A DNA stretch of 20,022 bases. Source: CAYUWG01 sp964448285 (GTDB taxonomy: Bacteria > Bacteroidota > Ignavibacteria > SZUA-365). Position numbers and translations under genes: made by a program. The notes under the pieces are model-generated. The model was not told the origin of the DNA, did not search any database, and worked only from the letters and a program-made list of their open reading frames with translations. The stretch spans positions 1 through 20,022 of the forward strand of contig CAYUWG010000067.1 in assembly GCA_964448285.1 (NCBI GenBank), read 5' to 3'. Of the stretch, positions 14,624 through 20,022 are shown piece after piece; the first letter of the stretch is position 1; each line of letters begins with the position of its first letter.

Positions 14624-14649
14624 AAAAACGCTCCCGATTATGGGAGCGT
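14624..14649 (-). terminator. Intrinsic terminator upstream of the scaffold gene
   Basis: On the minus strand ACGCTCCC (14649-14642), loop ATAATC, GGGAGCGT (14635-14628), then TTTT. This gives an 8-bp perfect GC-rich stem followed by five U in total. It lies 47 nt before the scaffold ATG, in the leader rather than after a gene, so it is placed to act as an attenuator. Confidence 0.8.
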
Positions 14650-14710
14650 GAGCCCTGTGTCCCTCCCAGACAACGTACAAGAGAGGAGGAACACAAGACT
14701 TACGCTCCCA
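14641..14710 (-). promoter_or_regulatory. 27-bp imperfect hairpin in the scaffold/capsid leader
   Basis: Arms 14710-14684 and 14667-14641 (minus strand) pair at 26 of 27 positions as RNA, including four G-U pairs, with one A-C mismatch. The loop is 16 nt and contains ACGTTGTCT (14676-14668), the complement of the upstream AGACAACGT. The 3' arm ends in ACGCTCCCA, the same bases that form the 5' arm of the terminator, so the two structures exclude each other. It could be an antiterminator or an RNase III processing site. Confidence 0.7.
14668..14676 (+). promoter_or_regulatory. Inverted copy of AGACAACGT in the hairpin loop
   Basis: The only copy of the element in plus orientation. It sits 42 nt from the minus-orientation copy at 14719-14727, and the two are exactly complementary. 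A GAGAGGAGGAAC follows on the plus strand but no start codon follows usefully. Confidence 0.4.
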
Positions 14711-14718
14711 TCAGAGGC

Positions 14719-14727
14719 ACGTTGTCT
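14719..14727 (-). promoter_or_regulatory. AGACAACGT element heading the scaffold leader
   Basis: Exact CAGACAACGT copy between the 134-aa gene and the hairpin. TAAGAA sits 7 nt upstream of GACAAC as a weak -10. Transcription from here would make the leader that contains the 27-bp hairpin and terminator before the scaffold gene. An ATG-GGA-GCG-TAA mini-ORF (14711-14700) starts 7 nt downstream. Confidence 0.5.
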
Positions 14728-14761
14728 GACGGCTTCTTAAGGTGCAGCCTCATCCTATGGA

Positions 14762-15166
14762 TTAGTGCGAGGACATTTCAACATTTCTAGTAATTTCAGC
14801 CCGTTCGTTAATGGGCTTTCCATCGAGAGCCAACACGCCATCAGTGATCGTGTACCGGGCAAGATATTTTGCTTCCAGGTACGTCCCATGCACGATCGGA
14901 CAGGATATACACTTCACGGATCGCTTCCGGACATCCTCGACAACGAAGTAGTGCTTTCCTCGGGTAAGGTTGAACTCCTTGATTGGAATAGTGTCGATCT
15001 CCCCGTTCCAAAGTCCCCGCTTCTTCTTCTCCCGTAATAGCTCCCAGATGTTTTTCGGTATCTCGACCCCCTGACCTTCCACTCTCAAAAAGTCCGCGAG
15101 CTGCTGCGGTGACTTATCACTCGGCAGGATGATCCATTCACTGTTTTCTTGCGCGCTGTCGGGCAT
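14762..15166 (-). CDS. Hypothetical protein with CxxCPxxHG motif
   Basis: 134 aa, not recognised. N-terminal part SEWIILPSDKSPQQLADFLR, a helical middle IPKNIWELLREKKKRGLWN, then a beta-rich region. That region holds KCISCPIVHGTYLEAKYLAR (about residues 82-101), whose Cys pair and His could bind metal, followed by YTITDGVLALDGKPINE. A strong AGGAGAGG lies just before the ATG, and the gene overlaps the end of its upstream neighbour by 29 nt. Position between portal and scaffold would suit a small virion or head-assembly factor, but nothing in the sequence specifies one. Confidence 0.72.
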   Translation of the reverse strand: MPDSAQENSEWIILPSDKSPQQLADFLRVEGQGVEIPKNIWELLREKKKRGLWNGEIDTIPIKEFNLTRGKHYFVVEDVRKRSVKCISCPIVHGTYLEAKYLARYTITDGVLALDGKPINERAEITRNVEMSSH

Positions 15167-15500
15167 AGTCCTCTCCTTTCTGAATGGTTATCTCGATATA
15201 GGTGCGAATCTTTCGGTAGGCGCGGTGCTCCATGAGGAAGAACAGGTATTTGATATACGAGTTGAAGAATGACAGCAACGTGAACGCGCTGAATCGTTCT
15301 GCATCGACCTGCATGTATTGCTTGGCTCCTTCTTCCTGCTTGGCAATCCACCTATCCACCCGCTTCCATCCAGGATGCTTCAGAAGGTTTCTGAGTTCGT
15401 TCGACGCGGCGATGGTATCATTGATTTGTGTTTCAGATGGTCGGTTGCCCCGCAGTATCCGCTGGTATAGGCGGCGCGACGGGTTCAGTGGGTTGTCCAT
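15138..15500 (-). CDS. Small helical hypothetical protein
   Basis: 120 aa from ATG 15500, chosen over an earlier in-frame ATG (15539) because AAGGAGGGG lies 4-5 nt upstream. It begins MDNPLNPSRRLYQRILRG and is mostly helical, with an aromatic central helix LLSFFNSYIKYLFFLMEHR and a basic tail QRARKQ. No known family. It overlaps the portal C-terminal codons by 68 nt and the next gene by 29 nt, so the three genes are translationally linked. A portal accessory or small terminase-like role is conceivable but unsupported. Confidence 0.65.
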   Translation of the reverse strand: MDNPLNPSRRLYQRILRGNRPSETQINDTIAASNELRNLLKHPGWKRVDRWIAKQEEGAKQYMQVDAERFSAFTLLSFFNSYIKYLFFLMEHRAYRKIRTYIEITIQKGEDYARQRARKQ

Positions 15501-17331
15501 TTGCCCCTCCTTCCGGGACCACATCTCCACCGAGCACATCGGCTACGGTTGTTGCCCCGCTGTTGTCTGGTACGACTGGTTTATTCCGTTTGATAAGATC
15601 ATCGGCATCATTCACGCGCATTGAGTAGAGCATCCGCTTGGCGATCTTGTCATGCGACTCTTCCGTGAGGTTATGGAACGGTGCTTTGTTCTCAGAGACT
15701 AGGTCTGACACTGTCTTCCATTTGTTCACTTCGGTCGCCGTATTCACCGCTTCCGTAGAGCCGGAGTCGACGATAAACGACACGTTCCCTTTAAGAAGCA
15801 GGATGTCTTCAGGGGTAACGAGCATCTTTCCGCGTTCTGTGTTGACGTGCACCGGCTCATCAAAGAAACGAAGGTTGCGTTGCACGTACATGGTTCCCAT
15901 AGCTTCCAGACACAGGTTCTCGAACAACTGTAGCTTGAATTGGAAGCGTGCATTTGCCGCCTGTTGCAGAAGCTCGACCCCACCTTTGGTATCGTTCATG
16001 CCCGGAGCGGATGATCCGGTCGCGTAGTCGGTTGCCCCCGATACGCTCTGAATGATTTGATCCCACTCCTGATACTCGCGGTATGCAGTTTGCTTCGTTT
16101 GTCCTGTCTCAATAGGCTGTATGGCATCCATGTCTTTCACTTGGACGACGGTGCCGGGTTCCGGTATAAACTCTTCGCCTTCAATGAGCGCGTTCGGATT
16201 GAGTTTCCACATGCGCAGCAAATCATAGAAGACGCTGTCATTGCGCATATTCACCTGATCGCTCATGGCATCCTCGATCCGTTTGATCGGGTCCGGCTCC
16301 CCCCATGCGAATAATTCGTGTGGGACTGGAATATCTTTAGCGAGAATCATGCCGAGTTTGCCGTCGCCGTAGGGGTTAGCGCTCTCGCGGATAGTAACCG
16401 TGTCGTTGACAACAATGGTGAGCTTGTGCGGCTCCTTCATCACCACTACCTTGAATTGTTTTTGATCCTTCGTGTCATCTTTATCAGCAAAGCTCTCGGA
16501 GCCGAATATCGCCGCCATTTCATCATCCCATCGCTCGCCGTCTTTTGCTGTTATCTTGTAGGCTTTGAGCTTTTTGAGTTCATCGATATTCTGGAAGGTT
16601 TGATCAGGAGAAGCCTTCACCCAGTGCATAATGTCGTCGAGTGTCATCATGTCATCAAGAAGCACATATTTGAGTTGGCTGATGCTCTTCTTCTTAGGGT
16701 CAGGCCAGGTGTGAAAGATGGATCGATGCTCATACACAGGTGCATCAATGACGTTCTTTTTAATCTTCTTGACCGCCCAGGTGATTTTGAGGTTGCCTCC
16801 CTGTTGGATGTAGTATTTGATCTTTTCGTAGTTATCCCATGATGGCTCAGTGATTCCCATTTCCGGACATATCGGCATCCGTTCCTCGACTTCGACTTCT
16901 TTCTTCATCCAAGGAACCTCTCCCCAGGCATTGCCGGTGATGAACATTTCTTTGGCTGTAGTGGCAAGGCGCAGGAATACCGGGTCGTCGATGAGGTATG
17001 GGTGATTCATTTGATAGCGTATTAGCTCGCGGAACTTCATTTCCTGTACCTCATCGTTATCCTGATCCGTCTGGATGGTGAATGATGGAAGCCGAGAGAA
17101 CATGCGTGGCATGAGTGTTTCAACGATCTGGTAGTTGATCGGCAGCATGAGCTGGCTGTAGAAGGGGTATGAGTCGGGGTCTTCCTCGACTGCCTCGTCA
17201 ATTATGCGAAGGAAGTAGTGTTTGTAATTATCGAGGAATCGCTCAAAGTACGGGCGACAGTAGTCCCGCGACAATTCCATTCTTTTATTGACGATTTGTG
17301 CTGCATCATCCGGACCGGTTTTTTTTGCCAT
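15433..17331 (-). CDS. Portal protein (podovirus/SU10-like)
   Basis: 632 aa. The N-terminal helix RDYCRPYFERFLDNYKHYF is followed by LPINYQIVETLMPRMFS, the usual 'y.s.v.p.v.p.v...lp.l' portal opening. Then come MFITGNAWGEVPWMK, EHRSIFHTWPDP and VPHELFAWGEPDPIKRIED. The stem/crown region with SDQVNMRNDSVFYDLLRMWK follows, then GATDYATGSSAPGMNDTKGG, a recognisable portal signature. It has a long barrel helix and a Pro/Gly-rich disordered tail. It would form the dodecameric DNA channel at the capsid vertex, binding terminase and the adaptor. No Shine-Dalgarno; the ATG is 11 nt after a GACAACCGT variant of the element. It lies 53 nt after terL. Confidence 0.85.
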   Translation of the reverse strand: MAKKTGPDDAAQIVNKRMELSRDYCRPYFERFLDNYKHYFLRIIDEAVEEDPDSYPFYSQLMLPINYQIVETLMPRMFSRLPSFTIQTDQDNDEVQEMKFRELIRYQMNHPYLIDDPVFLRLATTAKEMFITGNAWGEVPWMKKEVEVEERMPICPEMGITEPSWDNYEKIKYYIQQGGNLKITWAVKKIKKNVIDAPVYEHRSIFHTWPDPKKKSISQLKYVLLDDMMTLDDIMHWVKASPDQTFQNIDELKKLKAYKITAKDGERWDDEMAAIFGSESFADKDDTKDQKQFKVVVMKEPHKLTIVVNDTVTIRESANPYGDGKLGMILAKDIPVPHELFAWGEPDPIKRIEDAMSDQVNMRNDSVFYDLLRMWKLNPNALIEGEEFIPEPGTVVQVKDMDAIQPIETGQTKQTAYREYQEWDQIIQSVSGATDYATGSSAPGMNDTKGGVELLQQAANARFQFKLQLFENLCLEAMGTMYVQRNLRFFDEPVHVNTERGKMLVTPEDILLLKGNVSFIVDSGSTEAVNTATEVNKWKTVSDLVSENKAPFHNLTEESHDKIAKRMLYSMRVNDADDLIKRNKPVVPDNSGATTVADVLGGDVVPEGGANGQPTEPVAPPIPADTAGQPTI

Positions 17332-17342
17332 GAGAAGGTTGT

Positions 17343-17399
17343 ACGGTTGTCATAGCTGCATTGTTTGTTACTCTGGGATCAAAGTCAACGAAATCTAGA
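17343..17399 (-). promoter_or_regulatory. Candidate promoter unit upstream of the portal gene
   Basis: The 18-mer TCTAGATTTCGTTGACTT (17399-17382, overlapping the last codons and stop of terL) gives TTGACT as -35. AACAAT follows after 17 nt (17365-17360). The degenerate element TGACAACCGT sits at 17352-17343, 8 nt after AACAAT, and the portal ATG is 11 nt further on. The arrangement matches that of the adaptor gene; the -10 is weak. Confidence 0.58.
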
Positions 17400-19067
17400 C
17401 CGGGTTGATCGCTTACCGACACCGGTTCTAAATGCCTTGAACTTTGACACCTTACGCTCGACGACGGTTGCTTTTTTAGGCGTTGTTGCAACGAACGGAT
17501 GGAGCTTCAGGATGTAGTATGCACCTGACTGGCTTATGACCCGATCGTCGTAATTGCCGGCACTTGCCCCCATGCCGCCGTCTTCGAGCTTGATGTACGT
17601 CATCATCTCATCGATGGTATCGACATCCGGAAGATCCGCTTGCCTCGTTCGCACGAGGTCTTGCATGTAGCCGATCATTCGGGATTTGGTCTGATCGTTT
17701 GTGTACCAGCCATACTCCTTACTTACCTTCTTATCCTTCTGATTCAGTCGCTCGCGCATGTAGAGGTTCGGATAACCCATCGATACAAGCCGGTCGATCG
17801 TACTCTGCCCCATGTTGTTGACCTCGACCGCGATCTCTGCCTTGTTGAAAAAGAAACCGAGCCGGTACAGCTCATCACCGAATGCGAACGCCTTGATGTT
17901 GGCATGGAAGTGCGCGATAGTCTTCCATGTCTTCTTGTCGACCACATGGGCGCTACAGAAGTCTGTGTACTGCCCTACATCGGCGAAGATGATGTACTGC
18001 CCATCGATTGTCGGGTAGTCCCAGAGTTTGAGATAACCGTGTGGTGCCTCATCAAGGTTCTCATTGGGCGCCACACCCACAAGGTTGCCGATAAATACTG
18101 GTAACTTAGCTTCCACCTTGTACTCTTCCATCTGCTCCACGGGGAATATCGGGTTTCCGGAGAAGAGGAACGCCTCTTTGTCGTCGCTGGGGAATTCCTG
18201 CCGGAACATTTCTTCCGGGGTTCTGCCATCCTCAGAGACAAGCGTACCGATCATTTGACGCCGCCATGCGATTGCGGCGAGGTCAATATAGCCTTTGTTG
18301 CGTGCGGCTTCCGCGGGAGTGAAGCGGCGGAGTAATCGCTGCTCCTCATCGTTGAGGGTTTGTGGATCAATCTTTGCTCCTTGTATCCGGTATAACGGAT
18401 TACAAAACCACGGGAGGAAGTGTGCCTTGAACTCGCTTTGCCCGTTCTTCGCGCGTTGGTACTCGATGTGATGGAGGTTTCCTACGCCGTTGGCTGTCGT
18501 TTCCTTAACGACCCAGGTATTCGGATCATTGAGAGGCACGGCACGAAGAATACCCGTCATCACCCGGCCAGCATCCCGCCAACGCGAGGACTCGGACAAG
18601 TGTGCGTAGTGAATTGTGTCTCCACGTCCGAAGGCATGTGCTCCCGCAGTACCGATGTAATACTTGGATTTCATCACTTCGTTCACAATCCCCTTGTCTG
18701 TGGTCTTCCCTGGACTGTAGAAGGGGCGTAGCCAGGATGGGAGATGGTCGAGGTAGTATTGCACCTTCTCGAATAGCCGCTTGGTTGCCTCATCCTCATG
18801 GCTGATCGTTACAGACCATGAGTTCGGAACCAACAGAAACTTCACCGTGAGGATCGCCTCGATTTCGGTGCTGATACCCAGCTGCCCGGCCTTCACCAGA
18901 TCATCACGAGTGGTGCGCTCCTCGTAGAATATGGATTGCGGTTCGTTGAACAGGAACGGTACGTCCTGCTTGTCCTTGTTGACGACCATGAAACCTCGCT
19001 CGATGATGTACCGCGGATCATCGAGAGCCAACTTCATCAAGTCTTCTGCTGTTTGTGGTGCTGCCAT
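17385..19067 (-). CDS. terL: Large terminase subunit (TerL)
   Basis: 560 aa from ATG 19067. ATPase: deviant Walker A KAGQLGIST at about 59-67 (the lysine leads the motif and the usual Arg after 'K-x' is Gly). The Walker B/coupling-like IHYAHLSESSRW is at about 151-162. RuvC-like nuclease: first Asp in FADVGQYTDF at about 361-370, AVEVNNMGQSTID and a final acidic GNYDDRV near 504-510. It would cleave concatemers and drive packaging into the portal. An earlier ATG (19076) exists; I prefer 19067 because it gives the 11-nt spacing from AGACAACGT seen at other genes. The C-terminus RSRFR is encoded by the 18-bp repeat shared with 3221-3238. Confidence 0.85.
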   Translation of the reverse strand: MAAPQTAEDLMKLALDDPRYIIERGFMVVNKDKQDVPFLFNEPQSIFYEERTTRDDLVKAGQLGISTEIEAILTVKFLLVPNSWSVTISHEDEATKRLFEKVQYYLDHLPSWLRPFYSPGKTTDKGIVNEVMKSKYYIGTAGAHAFGRGDTIHYAHLSESSRWRDAGRVMTGILRAVPLNDPNTWVVKETTANGVGNLHHIEYQRAKNGQSEFKAHFLPWFCNPLYRIQGAKIDPQTLNDEEQRLLRRFTPAEAARNKGYIDLAAIAWRRQMIGTLVSEDGRTPEEMFRQEFPSDDKEAFLFSGNPIFPVEQMEEYKVEAKLPVFIGNLVGVAPNENLDEAPHGYLKLWDYPTIDGQYIIFADVGQYTDFCSAHVVDKKTWKTIAHFHANIKAFAFGDELYRLGFFFNKAEIAVEVNNMGQSTIDRLVSMGYPNLYMRERLNQKDKKVSKEYGWYTNDQTKSRMIGYMQDLVRTRQADLPDVDTIDEMMTYIKLEDGGMGASAGNYDDRVISQSGAYYILKLHPFVATTPKKATVVERKVSKFKAFRTGVGKRSTRSRFR

Positions 19068-19078
19068 ACATGACATGT

Positions 19079-19087
19079 ACGTTGTCT
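19079..19087 (-). promoter_or_regulatory. AGACAACGT element before terL
   Basis: Exact CAGACAACGTAC copy. TATAAA lies 7 nt upstream of GACAAC, the best -10-like match among the copies, which would put the transcript start at or next to the element. No clear -35. ATG 19067 is 11 nt downstream and 19076 only 2 nt. Confidence 0.55.
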
Positions 19088-19103
19088 GTATGGTTTATAT
19101 TGA

Positions 19104-19505
19104 CTAGCTCAGTGCCTCTCTCATGGCTCCAACCTCTTCACGATGCTGCTCAGACCAACCCGTTCGTGAGTCATCCCCGAAGTAACTTGCCCGGTCTGCA
19201 CCGAATGGAACACCCGAGAGCACTTCTTCCGGACTCATATTCTTCATCTTCTGCTGTGGCGTAAGTTTAGCCGGTCGCGCCCAAACTGCACATATTTCTA
19301 GCGAGTAGCCCGGGAATAGTCGACTAGGCTGTGTATAGGTCCGGGAGTACCCGTTCCGCGCGTGAACCTTCTTACACCCCTCACAAGCGATGCATTCATG
19401 GCAGAAATACCTTTTTCGTGATACTACGAAAATGGTCCTCCAACGCCACTCCTCTTCCTCATGGACTTTGTTGCAGCCGATACAGCGGTGTCGTGATGTT
19501 TGCAT
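19104..19505 (-). CDS. Cys-rich (zinc-binding) hypothetical protein
   Basis: 133 aa from ATG 19505, 2 nt after the upstream stop. Three CxxC pairs lie at C8/C11, C35/C38 and C41/C44. The first and last form an internal repeat, CIGCNKVH and CEGCKKVH, each with a His, so two zinc sites are likely. A Trp-rich strand (WRWRTIFVVSRKRYF) separates them. The second half is less ordered (KLTPQQKMKNMSPEEVLSG). Position directly before terL is where a small terminase is often found, but the zinc-ribbon layout is unlike typical helix-turn-helix TerS proteins, so I do not assign that. It could be a packaging or transcription co-factor. Confidence 0.65.
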   Translation of the reverse strand: MQTSRHRCIGCNKVHEEEEWRWRTIFVVSRKRYFCHECIACEGCKKVHARNGYSRTYTQPSRLFPGYSLEICAVWARPAKLTPQQKMKNMSPEEVLSGVPFGADRASYFGDDSRTGWSEQHREEVGAMREALS

Positions 19506-19507
19506 AG

Positions 19508-19912
19508 TTATATCTCGAGACTTTCTTTGACTGCTTCCCAAAGGGCGTCGCAAAGCTCAACCGATTTAATTGTTGGCTTATTTTTCACTAACCAATAGAC
19601 ATGCCATTCGTGTTCCCCTTTATCAATGGCTAATGCTTCAATTGCATGTTCTGTGTGTTCATCCAAGTATTCGATCATCTGACCGATGGAAAGAAGAGGA
19701 AGCGCATTTGCATCAATCGTTGTCGTTCCTAAAACCTCATCAATAATGTCATACCCCATTTCCTCGATATATATTCGTTCTCGCAATTTTCTACATCCAT
19801 AAGGCTTGAAAGCGAGTCTATCGCCATATTCCGGCTCCCACCACTCCCGTAACCTCTCTTTCCCCTTCTCACTCAACTGATTAAGATCATCTGGCGTGAT
19901 GTGTTGTTTCAT
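19508..19912 (-). CDS. Conserved-looking phage hypothetical protein (134 aa)
   Basis: Start ATG 19912 follows AGGAGG by 9 nt; an upstream in-frame ATG (19954) would overlap the preceding gene by 41 nt and has no such site. The N-terminus ITPDDLNQLSEKGKERLREW followed by WEP-x-x-GD is a pattern I recall from small proteins in Gram-positive phages, usually of unknown function. The rest includes LLSIGQMIEYLDEH and a hydrophobic beta segment EWHVYWLVKN, and ends LWEAVKESLEI, all compact and globular. No catalytic motif is seen. It is co-transcribed with its neighbours. Confidence 0.68.
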   Translation of the reverse strand: MKQHITPDDLNQLSEKGKERLREWWEPEYGDRLAFKPYGCRKLRERIYIEEMGYDIIDEVLGTTTIDANALPLLSIGQMIEYLDEHTEHAIEALAIDKGEHEWHVYWLVKNKPTIKSVELCDALWEAVKESLEI

Positions 19913-19913
19913 A

Positions 19914-20022
19914 TCAATTAGCCTCCTCTGTAGCCTTGACCTGACACTCTTCACTACAAAATAACTTCCCGTTGAACTCGATCATATCCTCGCGCCGGTA
20001 GTCTCCGATCTCATAGGGACAC
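19914..20022 (-). CDS. C-terminal end of a Cys-containing protein (runs off the right edge)
   Basis: An open minus-strand frame enters from the right edge and ends at TGA 19914-19916, giving 35 residues: CPYEIGDYRREDMIEF, then NGKLFCSEECQVKATEEAN. The FCSEEC pattern (CxxxC) with an earlier Cys resembles the end of a small treble-clef/MYM-like zinc-binding protein. Its last codons contain the AGGAGG that serves the next gene. Too little is present for a function. Confidence 0.6.
   Translation of the reverse strand, partial: CPYEIGDYRREDMIEFNGKLFCSEECQVKATEEAN

Noticed and set aside
19088..19110. Plus-strand TTTATATTGACTAG as a promoter
   Set aside because: TATAT and TTGAC are in the wrong order and spacing, and there is no plus-strand gene downstream.
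1..20022. tRNA genes, CRISPR arrays, insertion sequences, integrase or attachment sites
   Set aside because: I looked for cloverleaf-like ends, regularly spaced repeats and transposase or integrase motifs and saw none; short repeats here are the regulatory elements listed.

Overview
The window is a late (virion structure and assembly) module of a double-stranded DNA tailed phage, most likely a podovirus. On the minus strand, read from high to low coordinates, the order is: small Cys-rich proteins, large terminase, portal, two small proteins, scaffold, SU10/DUF5309-type major capsid protein, a zinc-finger protein, a methyltransferase, two large internal-virion/ejection-type proteins, a small acidic protein, a glycosyltransferase, a T7 gp11/P22 gp4-like adaptor, a nozzle/propeller-like tail protein and the start of a tail-fibre-like gene. 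No tape measure, tail sheath or baseplate genes are visible. The genetic code looks standard: TGA is used as a stop. The host cannot be read from the sequence. The one cellular-looking gene (CAP-like plus DUF3761, secreted) is a combination I loosely associate with Patescibacteria/CPR-type genomes, but that is recollection and was not tested. A run of exactly 100 N (10974-11073) marks a scaffold join of unknown true length, so this is an assembly, probably metagenomic.

Layout. 20022-17385: a partial Cys-containing gene, a 134-aa protein, a Cys-rich repeat protein and TerL. 17331-14762: portal and two small genes that overlap one another. 14761-14578: a non-coding leader with a promoter-like motif, a 27-bp hairpin and an intrinsic terminator. 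14577-11358: scaffold, capsid, C2H2 finger protein and methyltransferase. 11361-10645: the only plus-strand gene, interrupted by the gap, with its own extended -10 promoter. 10599-3911: the internal-virion proteins and a small acidic protein. 3892-1: glycosyltransferase, adaptor, propeller, a possible 52-aa ORF and the tail-fibre-like partial gene. Coding is dense, and no gene-free stretch exceeds 300 bases.

The most interesting structure is regulatory. A short element, AGACAACGT (often extended to CAGACAACGTAC), recurs in intergenic gaps and is oriented with the minus-strand genes. Six genes that follow it (TerL, portal, 1604-aa protein, adaptor, glycosyltransferase and tail-fibre-like gene) mostly lack a good Shine-Dalgarno sequence. 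In five of the six the start codon lies 11-12 nt after the element. Most other genes carry clear GGAGG-type sites; three (the propeller gene, the methyltransferase and the 133-aa Cys-rich protein) lie tightly coupled behind an upstream stop codon instead. At two loci (portal and adaptor) the element lies about 31-33 nt downstream of an identical 18-bp repeat that ends in TTGACTT. This suggests a phage-specific promoter/transcript-start unit that punctuates the module. A further copy heads the scaffold/capsid leader, whose RNA could switch between a long hairpin and a terminator.
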